A stretch of DNA of 64,000 nucleotides from Asticcacaulis sp. EMRT-3 (GTDB taxonomy: Bacteria > Pseudomonadota > Alphaproteobacteria > Caulobacterales > Caulobacteraceae). Numbering within the stretch: the first letter of the stretch is position 1; each line of letters starts with the position of its first letter. The stretch covers positions 186,001-250,000 of the forward strand of contig NZ_JASERT010000001.1 of NCBI RefSeq assembly GCF_030027245.1, in the 5' to 3' direction. Positions 1 to 10,638 of this stretch are shown one piece after another. A program made the position numbers and the translations under genes. The notes under the pieces are model-generated. The model was not told the DNA's origin, did not search any database, and saw only the letters and a list, made by a program, of their open reading frames with translations.

Positions 1-294
1 TTCCGCTAAGCCATCAAGCCTGTCGCATGTCTGGTTTCGGGCTGGTTTTAATTGAAACGTAACCACAACGACTCCATTTCCGCAATGGGCCTAAGCAGTC
101 GGCAATCGATTAAATGGCTCTCACATCGCCTTCAAAATACGGGTTCAGCGAATCAATATCTTCGCGTTTTGGAGCAGTCAGCATAGCCAAAATGCAAATT
201 ATAGATTGTGAAATATTTCCCAATCTACTTCCGATAGCGCAATGTGCGCGTCTTAACGCTAAAATCTGCGTGTCTTAATGCTAACGCACACGGA

Positions 295-371
295 TGGCGA
301 CCCCTGAGGGACTCGAACCCCCGACCTCTGCTTTAGGAAAGCCTTGCTCTATCCGGCTGAGCTAAGGGGCC
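295..371 (-). tRNA. tRNA-Arg (anticodon CCU)
   Basis: Read on the minus strand, this folds as a full cloverleaf. The acceptor arm pairs over seven positions with one G-U, the D-arm is GCTC/GAGC, the anticodon loop TTCCTAA gives anticodon CCU, the T-arm has loop TTCGAGT, and the 3' CCA is encoded. CCU reads AGG codons, so the amino acid is arginine. The anticodon stem has only three clear Watson-Crick pairs next to the loop; the two outer positions (27-43 and 28-42) are A/G and G/A. Confidence 0.93.
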
Positions 372-642
372 ATGCGGCTCGTCTTTACACAAAGCTGCGC
401 GGTGTGAGAAGCACAAGCCGACGCTTTTTTCGTGCATAAGCGCAAATCACGCCGTCTGTATGGTTAATCTGGTCGGGGCCTACAAAATATGGTATAGAAT
501 ATAATCGGAACGAATCAACATCACTGATTCGTACATGGTTTGTTGCCGTCCCGTTCGGCTGGGCGGTAACGACTCGTTTACACACCGCAAAATCTCCAAC
601 TTTCATTTTGCCAAAAGCCCTTCGCACGCTTATGAAGAGCGC

Positions 643-3603
643 GTGACCGATCTTGCCCCCACCGAACCGTCCGCCGCCCTGCCGCTGATCCATGCTGTCA
701 GCGACGCCAGGCTCATGGCTGTGCTTGGCCCCACCAATACCGGCAAAACCCATTACGCTATCGAGCGCATGTGCGGCTATGCGTCTGGCATGATCGGCCT
801 GCCCTTGAGGCTGCTGGCGCGTGAGATTTACGAGCGCGTGGTGGCCATCAAGGGCGTCAATGCCGTGGCCCTGATCACCGGCGAGGAAAAGATCATTCCG
901 CGCCTGCCGTCCTATTTCGTCTGCACGGTCGAGGCCATGCCGCTGGAGCGCAGCGTCGATTTCCTGTGCGTCGATGAAATTCAGCTCTGCGGCGATGCCG
1001 AGCGCGGTCATGTGTTCACCGATCGGTTGCTGCATGCGCGCGGCCGTTTTGAAACCCTGTTCCTCGGCGCGGCTACCTTCCGGCCCCTGTTTCATCGCCT
1101 GTTTCCGGGCGCTGCCATCATGATGCGCGACCGGCTGTCGCATCTCAGCTATGCCGGTCAGAAGAAGCTGACGCGCCTGCCCAAGCGCACGGCCATCGTC
1201 GCCTTTTCGACCGAAAAAGTCTATGCGATCGCCGAACTGATCCGCCGTCAGCGCGGTGGGGCGGCCGTCGTGATGGGCGGCCTTTCACCGAAAACCCGCA
1301 ATGCCCAGGTCGATCTGTTTCAGCGCGGCGAGGTCGATTTTCTGGTCGCCACCGATGCCATCGGCATGGGGCTGAATATGGATATTCAGCATGTCGCTTT
1401 TTCGGGTCTGAACAAGTTTGACGGCAAGTCATCGCGCCACCTGACGGCGCAGGAAATCGGCCAGATCGCCGGACGGGCAGGGCGGCATATGCAGGACGGC
1501 ACGTTTGGCGTGACCGGCGAATGCCACGAGCTTGACGAAGATCTGGTTCACGCCATCGAAAATCACCAGTTCACCCCGCTCGATGCGGCGCAATGGCGTA
1601 ACCACAAGCTCGATTTCTCGACGCTTGACGCCCTGCTGAAAAGCCTGACCCTGCCGTCGCATACGCCGGGCCTGCACCTGGCCAAGGAGGCGCTCGACGA
1701 AAAGGCCTTGCGCGCCCTGGCGCAGGACGAAGAGATCGCCGCCAAGATCCGCAATCCGGTGTCGCTGCGCGCCCTGTGGGAAGCCTGCCAGTTGCCTGAT
1801 TTCCGCAAAGTCGGCCTTGATGAATATCTGAAGCTGGTCAGCTTCCTGTTCTGGTCGCGCCTGTCGCCCGACGGCCTGATTCCCGAAGAATGGTTCGAGG
1901 CGCAACTGGACGATCTCGATAAGATGGCCAATTCTGACAACTCCACCAGTGACATTGACACGCTGTCGTCGCGCCTGTCGGGCGTGCGCACCCTGTCCTA
2001 TATCGCCCATCGCGGCGCCTGGCTGAAGCGCATCGAACACTGGCGCGAGCGGACGCGCGATCTGGAGGATCGCCTGTCCGACAAGCTGCACGAGGCCCTG
2101 ATGCAGCGCTTTATCGACGCGCGCACCTCGGCCCTTTTGAAGGCGCTCGATTCCGATGAAGCGCCGCGCCCGGAGGTGACGCCCGAAGGTCAGGTGATCA
2201 TCGAGGGCCACAGTGTCGGCGAGCTGAAAGGCTTGAGCTTCCGGCTCAGCACCTCGCAAAGCCTGATCGAGGACAAGGCCCTGCGGCAGGCGGCCTTTCG
2301 CGCCGTGAGGCCCGTGCTGATCGATCGCCTGCGCGCCCTTGGCCAGAGCGCCTCGAAGGCGTTTCGCATCCGTAGCCAGCAGGTCTTGTGGAATCATGAG
2401 CCGGTGGCCGAGATCGAGCCGGGCGACTATTTCACGCCGCGTCTGCGCCTGATTGACGGGCCCGATCATCCGGCGCTGACCGAACACGCTATCAAGCGCA
2501 TCGGCGACTATGTGCGCCAGACGGCGCAGCATCAGTTCAAAAGCCTGTGGAAGGTCAAGCAGGCCGCCGATGCCGAGGGTACGGCGGCGAATGTGCGCGC
2601 CATCGCCTTTCGCCTGTATGAAAACGGCGGGGTTCTGCATCGTGACGAAACCCTGAAGCTGTCGCCGGAAGACAAGGCGGCGCTGAAGGCGCTGGGCGTG
2701 GCCGGGCACCGCTATGCCTGGTTTCTGCCCGACATGCTGTCACCGAAACTGCGCCCGCTGTTGCAGGCGTTTGGCAAGCTGGAGGGCGGCCCGGCGGAAG
2801 GCCAGCGGCAGGCCAGCCAGAAGGGCCAGTTGTTGCTGGACAACTATGGCCCGGTCAGCATGAAGACCCTGTCGCAGCTCGACAGGATCATGAATGGCGG
2901 ACGTTTCCAGAAGGGCGCCATCTATGTGAAGCCCAGCGATTTTGCGGCGCTTGGCCTGTCGGAGACGCAGCGCGACAAGCTGTTGCAGGCTTTGGGGCTG
3001 GTCAAGGTCGAGCCGATCACGGTCGGCGAACCGGTGCCGGTGGTGGCCCCGGCCGAGGACGCGCCGGAGGCTATGGCGGGCAAAAGGCGGCGGCGGCGCG
3101 GGCGCAAAGCGGCGGCTGTGGCCGAGGCATCGCCTGTGACAGAAGCGGCCAGCGAAACGGCTGGCGATGTCAGCGAAGCCGTGGTGGAGCCGACCATAGG
3201 CGAGGCGGCGCCGGACGTGCCGGAAGCCCCTCAGGCCGGGGTGGAAACGGTTGAAGCCGTCGCTGCCGCCGAACCGCCCGCACCCCTTGCGGAGGCACCG
3301 GAAATCACCGCGCCTGTTACAGAAACGCGCGAGGTCGAGCTGATCGGCTGGCGGCAAAAAAGTCTGGAGCCGCGTCCTGCCCGACCGGCGCGCCATCGCC
3401 GTTCCGCTGAGGACAAGCCGCGTCAGGAGCGTAAAGCCGAGGCTGGGCGCGGGCCGCGCACCGGCGGCAAGGGCGGCAAGCCAGAGGGTAAGGCGAGCGC
3501 GAAACCGGGTGAGCCGAAGCGTTCGAACGAGCCCTATATCAATCCGTTTTCGCCCTTCGCCGATCTGCGCGCCCGCCTGGACAGCAAGGTGGGGCAGGAT
3601 TAG
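643..3603 (+). CDS. Suv3-like DEAD/DEAH-type RNA helicase with long basic C-terminal tail
   Basis: ATP-dependent helicase of the family that includes mitochondrial Suv3, probably unwinding RNA. From the GTG at 643, residues 29-36 are the Walker A loop GPTNTGKT. A DEIQ box follows near residue 110, and the second helicase domain carries DAIGMGLN and QIAGRAGR. The last 200 residues are low-complexity Ala/Glu/Pro with Arg/Lys clusters such as KRRRRRGRK, common in alphaproteobacterial members and likely RNA-binding. The frame is also open from an ATG at 535, but the extra 36 residues look non-coding and GAAGAG precedes the GTG, so I prefer 643. It ends 17 bp from the convergent permease gene. In related genomes this helicase often sits beside the S4/fdxA/carD block, which here is about 55 kb away. 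Confidence 0.9.
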   Translation: MTDLAPTEPSAALPLIHAVSDARLMAVLGPTNTGKTHYAIERMCGYASGMIGLPLRLLAREIYERVVAIKGVNAVALITGEEKIIPRLPSYFVCTVEAMPLERSVDFLCVDEIQLCGDAERGHVFTDRLLHARGRFETLFLGAATFRPLFHRLFPGAAIMMRDRLSHLSYAGQKKLTRLPKRTAIVAFSTEKVYAIAELIRRQRGGAAVVMGGLSPKTRNAQVDLFQRGEVDFLVATDAIGMGLNMDIQHVAFSGLNKFDGKSSRHLTAQEIGQIAGRAGRHMQDGTFGVTGECHELDEDLVHAIENHQFTPLDAAQWRNHKLDFSTLDALLKSLTLPSHTPGLHLAKEALDEKALRALAQDEEIAAKIRNPVSLRALWEACQLPDFRKVGLDEYLKLVSFLFWSRLSPDGLIPEEWFEAQLDDLDKMANSDNSTSDIDTLSSRLSGVRTLSYIAHRGAWLKRIEHWRERTRDLEDRLSDKLHEALMQRFIDARTSALLKALDSDEAPRPEVTPEGQVIIEGHSVGELKGLSFRLSTSQSLIEDKALRQAAFRAVRPVLIDRLRALGQSASKAFRIRSQQVLWNHEPVAEIEPGDYFTPRLRLIDGPDHPALTEHAIKRIGDYVRQTAQHQFKSLWKVKQAADAEGTAANVRAIAFRLYENGGVLHRDETLKLSPEDKAALKALGVAGHRYAWFLPDMLSPKLRPLLQAFGKLEGGPAEGQRQASQKGQLLLDNYGPVSMKTLSQLDRIMNGGRFQKGAIYVKPSDFAALGLSETQRDKLLQALGLVKVEPITVGEPVPVVAPAEDAPEAMAGKRRRRRGRKAAAVAEASPVTEAASETAGDVSEAVVEPTIGEAAPDVPEAPQAGVETVEAVAAAEPPAPLAEAPEITAPVTETREVELIGWRQKSLEPRPARPARHRRSAEDKPRQERKAEAGRGPRTGGKGGKPEGKASAKPGEPKRSNEPYINPFSPFADLRARLDSKVGQD

Positions 3604-3620
3604 GCCGTTTCAGCCATAGA

Positions 3621-5420
3621 TCAGCCATAGATCAGGCTGAGGACGCAGGCTGACGTGGCCACCACGATCATCGACAACAGCGCCCCGACGCGCGAATAGT
3701 CGGCAAACCTGTAGCCGCCCGGCCCCATGACGAGCAGATTATTCTGGTGGCCAATGGGGGTGAGGAAGTCCGATGAGGTGCCGATCAGCACCGCCAGCAA
3801 CAGGGCGTCGGGCGCGACATGCAGCAGTCCGGCGAGCTGGATGGCCAGCGGCCCCATGATCAGGGCCGTGGCGACATTGTTGAGCATGATCGACAGAAGC
3901 AGGGTCATGGTGCAGACGCAGGCCAGGCAGAGGGGCAGGGGAGCCGAGGTCAGCAGCCGCGCGGCGACCTCGGCCACGATATGGGCCGCGCCGCTCGTCT
4001 CGAAACTGGCCCCGACCGGAATCATGGCGGCCAGCAGGATGATAATGCTCCAGTCCACGGCCTTGTAGGTTTCGCGCGGCTTGATCAGGCCCAGTCCGGC
4101 CATCAGGGCGGCGGCGGCAAGAAAGCTGAGGGCGGGCAGTATGTTAAACACAACTGTTGCGAGGATGGCCGCAACGAAGATGCCAAGAGCCGTCAGGGCG
4201 CCGCGCCATTCCATCGGGGCGGGGGCGCTGCGGTCGATTTCGAGCAGGCGTTCGCGGGCGGCGAAATCGGCGATGTCGGATGCAGGCCCGGTGAGAAAGA
4301 GCTGGTCGCCGGTCTGGAAGGTCAGGCTGTCGAGGGGCTGGCGCTGGATCGATTTACGCGGGCCCATGCCAGTCAGGCGCACCGTGCCGCCGCTGCGCCG
4401 CTCGATGGCGTCATAACGGTCGCCGATCAGGCCGGTTCCGTGGGCCACCACCATGCGCGCCGTGATGTCCTGCGGATCGGGCGCAGGGGCCCGCGTGGCG
4501 AAGGGCAGGGCGGCGGCCACCTCTTCGGGCTTCGAGCGAGTCAGCACCAGCAGCTTATCAGTGCGTTTGAGGCGATTATCCGCAGGCCAGGCCAGGGCAT
4601 GGTTACGGCGCAAAAGCGCCAGCAGGCGGGTGGTGGTTTCGCGCAAAATCCGCCCGATGTCGGCGCGGCTGATCGTGGCGGCTTCGGTCAGTTGCAGTTC
4701 GGATACCTGCCAGGGCATGACCGGCACATCGGTGCCCGTCCGACCGGGCAGAAAACGCCAGCCGAGCAGGGCCAGATAGGCCAGTCCGGCTACGCAGACG
4801 CTCAAACCCACCGGCGTCATGGTGAAGAAGCCGAAGCCCTGACCCAGTTCGGTATGGCGCACCGATGACAGGATCATATTGGCCGGCGTGCCGATCAGGG
4901 TGGTCATGCCGCCCAGTATGGTGGCGAAAGACAAAGGCATCAGCACCGCGCCGGGCGGGCGTTTGTGATTGCGCGCCAGTTCGGTCGCCAGCGGCATACA
5001 GATGACAAGCGAGGCGATATTGTTCATGAAGGCCGACAAGGCGGCGGCGATCACCATCAGCAGGGCCAGTTGCAGGCTGAAAGCGCCGCCGCGCGGCAGG
5101 GCCAGCCGGGCGAGGCGCGCCGCCACGCCGCTCAGTTCGAGCGTGCGCCCGACCACCAGCACCGAAGCGACAGCGATCACCGCCGGATCACCGAAACCTG
5201 CGAAGGCCTGACCGGGCTTAACCAGACCCGTCAGGACAGCGGCGAATAATGCGATCAGGGCGATCAGGTCGTGGCGCAGCCGACCCGACACGAACAGGAT
5301 GAGCGTGCCGCCGAGGATAAGGGCGCTGAGCAGGGGGGCAGGCACGGGCACGAACTGTTCATCCAAATGGAAGGTGATGAGCCAAGCCTGACCGTTGCCA
5401 TGCGCAGGCGCGATGAGCAA
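3621..5420 (-). CDS. SLC13-family permease with central TrkA-C (RCK_C) domains
   Basis: Inner-membrane transporter of the divalent anion:sodium symporter (SLC13/ArsB-like) superfamily. About five hydrophobic segments lie in the first 220 residues. A soluble stretch of roughly residues 240-390 matches paired TrkA-C domains, and a second membrane half follows. The halves carry the repeated family signatures SAFMNNIASL with TLIGTPANM, and MLNNVATALIMGP with a later TPIGHQNN. Bacterial members are annotated as sulfate, dicarboxylate or undefined anion carriers; the substrate cannot be read here. The frame opens at a TTG at 5420 with no clear ribosome site, and GTG codons about 25 residues on are possible alternatives. 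It is convergent with the helicase and appears monocistronic. Confidence 0.85.
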   Translation of the reverse strand: MLIAPAHGNGQAWLITFHLDEQFVPVPAPLLSALILGGTLILFVSGRLRHDLIALIALFAAVLTGLVKPGQAFAGFGDPAVIAVASVLVVGRTLELSGVAARLARLALPRGGAFSLQLALLMVIAAALSAFMNNIASLVICMPLATELARNHKRPPGAVLMPLSFATILGGMTTLIGTPANMILSSVRHTELGQGFGFFTMTPVGLSVCVAGLAYLALLGWRFLPGRTGTDVPVMPWQVSELQLTEAATISRADIGRILRETTTRLLALLRRNHALAWPADNRLKRTDKLLVLTRSKPEEVAAALPFATRAPAPDPQDITARMVVAHGTGLIGDRYDAIERRSGGTVRLTGMGPRKSIQRQPLDSLTFQTGDQLFLTGPASDIADFAARERLLEIDRSAPAPMEWRGALTALGIFVAAILATVVFNILPALSFLAAAALMAGLGLIKPRETYKAVDWSIIILLAAMIPVGASFETSGAAHIVAEVAARLLTSAPLPLCLACVCTMTLLLSIMLNNVATALIMGPLAIQLAGLLHVAPDALLLAVLIGTSSDFLTPIGHQNNLLVMGPGGYRFADYSRVGALLSMIVVATSACVLSLIYG

Positions 5421-5475
5421 ATCAAGCCGGAATCACAAGTTTGTGGTAAAATCGAACCCGTTGCCTCACAGATAT

Positions 5476-5510
5476 AAAAAAAGCGGACGCCGCTGGGGGC
5501 GTCCGCCTGT
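5476..5510 (-). terminator. Rho-independent terminator downstream of the 5553-6038 gene
   Basis: A perfect 9-bp stem (GCGGACGCC at 5483-5491 with GGCGTCCGC at 5498-5506) and 6-nt loop is followed on the minus strand by a run of seven T. It lies about 45 bp after the stop of the minus-strand membrane protein gene. Confidence 0.85.
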
Positions 5511-5552
5511 CCTTGTCGCGGCTGTCAGGATCAGCCGCTCGTGGAGATGGGG

Positions 5553-6038
5553 TTAGCTTTGTGACGGCAGGCCGTTCATCCAGCGATTCAGGGCTTCGTC
5601 GGCACGACCGAGAATCGCGATACGCATCCGCTTAAAGGGCTGGCCATACAGGGTCAGGATGACCGAGAACATGCCATAGCGCGGCGTGGGGCGCAGGGCG
5701 CGCTGAATATCGGCCTTGCGGATGGTGCGTTGCACGAGCAGGCCATTATATTCGAGATGATCTTCATAGAGGCACAGTTTGCATTGCCACAGGGCGGGCA
5801 CCACGAACAGGGCGATCGAAAACGGAATCAGGGCCAGCAAGCAGCCGCCGAATTGTGCAGCCAGTGAGCCGCCATAGAGATAGGCGTCGGCCGTGCCCAG
5901 AATACCGAGAACGATAAGGGCGAGCGCGCCAATCACCAGCAGCCCCTTGAAGGCGGCGCTGAACTGATAAACACGCGGGGCGGCTCCGTAGGCGACGGCG
6001 GAAGCGGTGGTGTGGCTGTTTGTCTTACGCTTGGACAT
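5553..6038 (-). CDS. Small membrane protein with two TM segments and a PH-like tail
   Basis: A 161-residue protein with a polar N-terminus, two hydrophobic segments (about residues 31-52 and 62-86), then a soluble tail that looks like the bacterial membrane-anchored PH-like domain (CLYEDHLEYNGLLVQRTIRK, then alternating beta-like stretches). The function is unknown; I do not recognise a named family with certainty. The ATG at 6036 has GAGG nine bases upstream, supporting the start. A strong terminator follows, so it is probably a single-gene transcript. Confidence 0.72.
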   Translation of the reverse strand: MSKRKTNSHTTASAVAYGAAPRVYQFSAAFKGLLVIGALALIVLGILGTADAYLYGGSLAAQFGGCLLALIPFSIALFVVPALWQCKLCLYEDHLEYNGLLVQRTIRKADIQRALRPTPRYGMFSVILTLYGQPFKRMRIAILGRADEALNRWMNGLPSQS

Positions 6039-6528
6039 GACGCTTTTAACCTCACTGTCGAAAATAACTTTGAAAGACCGGTGTTTTTTTTCACACGTGT
6101 CAATTTGTCTCAGGGTACCGCTTATTTTGCATTGTGCAAGGGGGCTGAAGCAATTTTTTTCAGGCGGCTGATATGGCCCGGAACGACAGATAGCGTTGTT
6201 TTTTGACGTATCTGCGGAAATATAATTTTGCGATGCGACATTCTGCCCACTTGCAATGCCGGGGGATTTGTTTTTTAAGGCAGTTTAGCTGGAAGTGCCT
6301 GATCAGCAAATTTGCTCGTATCTGACTCTGTTTTTGTCACGTGAGTCGTTTTTGCAGATGGATGCGCAAGTATTCTCAGGTATTCGTTCGGGTTGTTGCG
6401 TCTCTTTCCGGCTGTAACGCCGCGTCATATTTTGTTACTATGGTTGCTTTGGCATCGGACATTTTGTGATTTAAAGACATAATCCAACCAACTTGCCAAA
6501 ACTTTTGTGTGTTACACGAGGTTATGTA
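6039..6528. other. Long intergenic region upstream of cyoA
   Basis: This 490-bp gap is clearly more AT-rich than the flanking genes and separates a leftward gene from the rightward cyo operon, so it must hold both promoters. No convincing ORF, hairpin terminator or repeat copy is seen. I could not settle on a -35/-10 pair by eye. Confidence 0.5.
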
Positions 6529-7608
6529 GTGCGTAAGCAAAATATATATTTCCCTGCCGGGGTGAAAAACGACCCGGCCCGCCTGGAAAACGCCCCCTTA
6601 TCTACGCTGCATCGCAATATAAAGCGTGTCGCGGCTGTGGGCGCGGCGGGCATGGCTGTCATGCTCTCCGGGTGTAAAATGGCTTTGATGGACCCGCAGG
6701 GGCCGATCGGTGCGCAGGAAAAGGATATTATCCTGCTGGCCACAGGCTTGATGCTGATCGTGGTCATTCCCGTTATCCTTATGACCATCGGTTTCGCCTG
6801 GAAATACCGTGAATCCAACCGCAAGGCTGTCTATGCCCCGGACTGGGAGCATTCGACGCGCATCGAGGCCGTGGTGTGGGCCATTCCGTGCCTGATCATT
6901 CTGGCCCTGGCCACGGTGACGTGGATTTCGACTCACCAGCTCGACCCCTATAAGCCCCTGACCACGGCCAACAAGGCCAAGCCGGTCGAGGTTCAGGTCG
7001 TGTCGCTCGACTGGAAGTGGCTGTTCATCTATCCGCAATACGGCGTGGCCTCGGTCAATCAACTGGCCCTGCCGGTCGGCACGCCTGTGCATTTCGACCT
7101 GACCTCGGCCACGGTGATGAATTCCTTCTTCATTCCGCAACTCGGCTCGCAGATCTATACCATGACCGGGATGCAGACTCAGTTGTCGCTGATCGCCGAT
7201 CATCCGGGCGCTTATGATGGCATGTCGGCCAATTATTCGGGCATAGGGTTTGCGGGCATGAAGTTCAAGGCCCTGGCGATGCAGCCGGCCGATTTCGACG
7301 CCTGGATGGCCAGGGCGAAAACGCATCCGCTGCTCGATTCGGCCAGCTATGCGGCGCTCGCCGCGCCCTCGGAAAAAGTGGCCGTTGCCTATTACGGTTC
7401 GGTGGATCCGCACCTCTATCACAATATTCTCAACAAATGCGCCGATGGATCGCCCTGCACGGACGACACCGTCAATATGGCGATGATGAAAACCATCGCG
7501 CCCGACGCCGCCCCGTGCAAGAATCCGTCCGACACACATCCGTCCAATGGGGCGGTTACTGAAAAGGTCGCGCAGGCCAAGAGTGATGCGCGCCGGAGTC
7601 AATCCTGA
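6529..7608 (+). CDS. cyoA: Cytochrome bo3 ubiquinol oxidase subunit II
   Basis: Periplasmic, membrane-anchored subunit of the terminal quinol oxidase. A lipobox MLSGC ends the signal segment, two TM segments follow ([14 protein letters not shown] and [14 protein letters not shown]), and then the cupredoxin-like domain. Copper-A ligands of cytochrome c oxidases are absent: the region [13 protein letters not shown] replaces the Cys/His cluster, as in quinol oxidases. The frame opens at a TTG at 6493; the GTG at 6529 has CGAGG eight bases upstream and is the better start, though a later start nearer the lipobox cannot be excluded. The stop overlaps the cyoB ATG (TGATG). The C-terminus is longer than in E. 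coli and contains a Cys-rich stretch ([12 protein letters not shown]). Confidence 0.93.
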   Translation: MRKQNIYFPAGVKNDPARLENAPLSTLHRNIKRVAAVGAAGMAVMLSGCKMALMDPQGPIGAQEKDIILLATGLMLIVVIPVILMTIGFAWKYRESNRKAVYAPDWEHSTRIEAVVWAIPCLIILALATVTWISTHQLDPYKPLTTANKAKPVEVQVVSLDWKWLFIYPQYGVASVNQLALPVGTPVHFDLTSATVMNSFFIPQLGSQIYTMTGMQTQLSLIADHPGAYDGMSANYSGIGFAGMKFKALAMQPADFDAWMARAKTHPLLDSASYAALAAPSEKVAVAYYGSVDPHLYHNILNKCADGSPCTDDTVNMAMMKTIAPDAAPCKNPSDTHPSNGAVTEKVAQAKSDARRSQS

Positions 7609-9617
7609 TGTCCCTCATGTCCATGAACCTGCAACATCTTATTTTCGGCAAGCTGACAATTGATTCGGTGCCGTGGAACGAGCCGATCATCATGGTGGCC
7701 GGTGCCGGTATGGTCGGCGCGGCCATCACCGTGCTGGCCCTCGTCACCTGGTTCAAACAGTGGCCCTATCTGTGGAAAGAATGGTTAACCAGCGTCGATC
7801 ACAAGAAGATCGGCGTGATGTACATCATTCTGGCTATCGTCATGCTGCTGCGCGGTTTCGCTGACGCCCTGATGATGCGCACGCAACAGGCGCTGGCCTC
7901 GAATGGCGGGGAGGGCTATCTGCCGCCGCACCATTTCGACCAGATATTCTCGGCGCACGGCGTCATCATGATCTTCTTCATGTCCATGCCTTTCATTATC
8001 GGCCTGATGAATATCGTCATGCCGCTGCAAATCGGTGCGCGCGACGTGGCCTTTCCCTACCTGAACTCGCTCAGCTTCTGGCTGACCGTGGCGGGCGCGA
8101 TTCTGGTCAATATCTCGCTGGTGATCGGTGAGTTTGCTCATACGGGCTGGCTGGCCTATCCGCCGCTGTCGGAACTGGCCTATTCGCCGGGCGTCGGGCA
8201 GGACTATTATATCTGGGCCTTGCAGATTTCCGGCCTCGGCACGCTGTTGTCGGGCGTCAACCTGATCACCACCATCTTCAAGATGCGCACGCCCGGCATG
8301 GGCCTGATGCAGATGCCGATCTTCACCTGGACCACCCTGTGCGCCAATGCGCTGATCGTGGCGGCCTTCCCGATCCTGACGGTCACCCTGGCCATGCTCG
8401 GTGCCGACCGTTATCTGGGGATGCACTTCTTCACCAATGAGGCGGGCGGCAACCCGATGATGTATGTCAACCTCATCTGGGCCTGGGGCCACCCGGAAGT
8501 CTATATCCTCATCCTGCCGTGCTTCGGCGTCTTCTCAGAAATCGTCGCGACCTTCTCATCAAAGCCTATCTTTGGTTATACGTCGATGGTCTATGCCACG
8601 GTCTGCATCACCCTCCTGTCCTTCATGGTGTGGCTGCACCACTTCTTCACCATGGGTTCGGGCGCGGATGTCAACGCCTTCTTCGGCATCACCACCATGA
8701 TCATTTCGATCCCGACCGGCGTGAAGATCTTCAACTGGCTGTTCACCCTGTATCGCGGACGTGTGCGTCTCGAAATTCCGGTTCTGTGGACGCTGGCCTT
8801 CATCATCACCTTCGCCATCGGTGGCATGACCGGCGTGCTGCTGGCCGTACCGGGCGCCGACTTCGTGCTGCACAATTCGGTGTTTTTGATCGCCCACTTC
8901 CATAATGTCATCATCGGCGGCGTGGTATTTGGCTCAATGGCGGGCATGAACTACTGGTTCCCCAAGGCGTTCGGCTTCAAGCTGCATGAAGGTCTGGGCA
9001 AGGTGTCGCTGTGGTGCTGGGTTATCGGCTTCTATATCGCCTTTATGCCGCTCTATGCCCTGGGCCTGATGGGTATGACGCGCCGTCTCGACTATATGGA
9101 TAACCCCGTCTGGCACGTTTACCTGATCGTGGCTGCCGCCGGAGCGGGTCTGATCTTCATCGGCATCCTGGCGCAGATCGCCCAGATCGTCGTGTCGATC
9201 ATGCAGCGCGACAAGCTGAAAGACCTGACGGGCGATCCGTGGGGCGGGCGCACACTGGAATGGGCCACCTCATCGCCGCCGCCCTTCTATAATTTCGCCG
9301 AACTGCCTGTTGTGACCGGCCGCGACGCCTGGTGGGCCATGAAGGTCAAGGGCGTGGCGCACAAGGCGCCGGCTCATTACGAGCCGATCCACATGCCGCG
9401 CAACACCCCGACCGGATTCCTGATGGGTATTGTCGCCATCGGCCTCGGCTTTGGCCTGACCTGGCATATCTGGTGGATGGCGATAGGCGCGCTGCTGGTC
9501 ATGATGGGGCTGGGCATTGTCCATACCTTCAATGAAGACCGCGACTATTATGTGCCCGCCGCCGAAGTGGCCGCCATCGAGGCCGCCCATCTCGAACGCA
9601 ACAAGTTGGAGGGCTGA
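7608..9617 (+). CDS. cyoB: Cytochrome bo3 ubiquinol oxidase subunit I
   Basis: Catalytic haem-copper subunit that oxidises ubiquinol, reduces O2 to water and pumps protons. At 669 residues it has the usual length. Diagnostic stretches are [14 protein letters not shown] and [13 protein letters not shown] (quinol-site Arg, Asp and His region), [12 protein letters not shown] (His-Tyr cross-link and CuB), the HHFF pair, and HFHNVIIGG (haem ligands). It is translationally coupled to cyoA and separated from cyoC by two bases. Confidence 0.97.
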   Translation: MSLMSMNLQHLIFGKLTIDSVPWNEPIIMVAGAGMVGAAITVLALVTWFKQWPYLWKEWLTSVDHKKIGVMYIILAIVMLLRGFADALMMRTQQALASNGGEGYLPPHHFDQIFSAHGVIMIFFMSMPFIIGLMNIVMPLQIGARDVAFPYLNSLSFWLTVAGAILVNISLVIGEFAHTGWLAYPPLSELAYSPGVGQDYYIWALQISGLGTLLSGVNLITTIFKMRTPGMGLMQMPIFTWTTLCANALIVAAFPILTVTLAMLGADRYLGMHFFTNEAGGNPMMYVNLIWAWGHPEVYILILPCFGVFSEIVATFSSKPIFGYTSMVYATVCITLLSFMVWLHHFFTMGSGADVNAFFGITTMIISIPTGVKIFNWLFTLYRGRVRLEIPVLWTLAFIITFAIGGMTGVLLAVPGADFVLHNSVFLIAHFHNVIIGGVVFGSMAGMNYWFPKAFGFKLHEGLGKVSLWCWVIGFYIAFMPLYALGLMGMTRRLDYMDNPVWHVYLIVAAAGAGLIFIGILAQIAQIVVSIMQRDKLKDLTGDPWGGRTLEWATSSPPPFYNFAELPVVTGRDAWWAMKVKGVAHKAPAHYEPIHMPRNTPTGFLMGIVAIGLGFGLTWHIWWMAIGALLVMMGLGIVHTFNEDRDYYVPAAEVAAIEAAHLERNKLEG

Positions 9618-9619
9618 TC

Positions 9620-10240
9620 ATGAGCCGACCCGCGACACTGGGCGAAAGCCTCGATCCCCACCACGACGATCACGCCCATCACGATGAAGCCCCGAAGGTA
9701 ACGCTCGGCTTCTGGATCTACCTGATGAGCGACTGCATCCTGTTCGCCTCAGTCTTCGCCGGCTATGCCGTGCTGAAGGACGGGCTGGCGGGCGGCCCTT
9801 CCGGCCATGATATTTTTGATCTGCCTTATGTGGCGGTTGAAACGGCTTTGCTGCTGATTTCGTCCCTGACCTACGGTCTGGCCATGATTTCGATGGAAGC
9901 CAACAAGCTGAAATGGGTTTTTGGCTGGCTGGCCCTGACCGCCCTGTGTGGCCTCGGCTTCATGGGCATGGAAATCCATGAATTCGCCAAGCTGATCTCG
10001 GAAGGCAATGGCCCCAACCGTTCGGCCTTTCTGTCGGCCTTCTTCTTGCTGGTCGGCACGCACGGCCTGCACGTCACCTCCGGCCTGATCTGGATGGGCA
10101 CCATGTTCGTCCATCTGGGGCGTCGTGGCCTGACTCCCGCCAACCGCATCCGCCTGATGGAACTGAGCCTGTTCTGGCACTTCCTCGACATCATCTGGAT
10201 CGGCGTTTTCACGATTGTTTACCTGATGGGAGCGGCCTGA
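9620..10240 (+). CDS. cyoC: Cytochrome bo3 ubiquinol oxidase subunit III
   Basis: Integral membrane subunit of the bo3 oxidase, 206 residues with five predicted TM helices, matching the short COX3 form in quinol oxidases ([19 protein letters not shown], then [16 protein letters not shown], then [14 protein letters not shown]). The N-terminus before the first helix is unusually His/Asp-rich ([11 protein letters not shown]). The stop overlaps the cyoD start as TGATG. Confidence 0.95.
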   Translation: MSRPATLGESLDPHHDDHAHHDEAPKVTLGFWIYLMSDCILFASVFAGYAVLKDGLAGGPSGHDIFDLPYVAVETALLLISSLTYGLAMISMEANKLKWVFGWLALTALCGLGFMGMEIHEFAKLISEGNGPNRSAFLSAFFLLVGTHGLHVTSGLIWMGTMFVHLGRRGLTPANRIRLMELSLFWHFLDIIWIGVFTIVYLMGAA

Positions 10241-10638
10241 TGAGCACACCCGCCAAACACGACAGCCATGCCAAGGCGCACGGCCATGACGACGACGATC
10301 ACGGTGGCGCGGGCCACGGCTCGGTCGGTTCCTACCTGTTCGGCTTTGTGGCCTCGGTGGTGCTGACGGCGATTCCGTTCGCCATGACCATGATGCACGT
10401 CCTGCCTGCCCACAGCCTTGTGCCGGTGATCGTCGGCATTGCCGTGGTGCAGATCATCGTGCACCTGATCTATTTCCTGCACATGAACACCTCGTCGAGC
10501 CAGGGCTGGAACAATGTCGTCTTCCTGTTCACGCTCGTCATCGTCTGCATCCTGATCGGCGGCAGCCTGTGGGTCATGTATCACATGAACGCCAATATGA
10601 TGCCGGGCATGATGATGCCCTCCGCCAGTATTGGCTAG
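10240..10638 (+). CDS. cyoD: Cytochrome bo3 ubiquinol oxidase subunit IV
   Basis: Small three-TM accessory subunit (132 residues; family length about 110-130) with the family signature VHLIYFLHM. The N-terminus is again His/Asp-rich (HGHDDDDHGGAGHG), and the tail is Met-rich (MMPGMMMP). It is last in the operon; no cyoE haem O synthase follows, so that gene must be elsewhere. The stop codon TAG is the first part of the adjoining 112-bp repeat. Confidence 0.93.
   Translation: MSTPAKHDSHAKAHGHDDDDHGGAGHGSVGSYLFGFVASVVLTAIPFAMTMMHVLPAHSLVPVIVGIAVVQIIVHLIYFLHMNTSSSQGWNNVVFLFTLVIVCILIGGSLWVMYHMNANMMPGMMMPSASIG

Noticed and set aside
6201..6230. Sigma-70 promoter for cyoA (TTGACG with TATAAT)
   Set aside because: The hexamers are separated by only about 12 bp, too close for a normal promoter.
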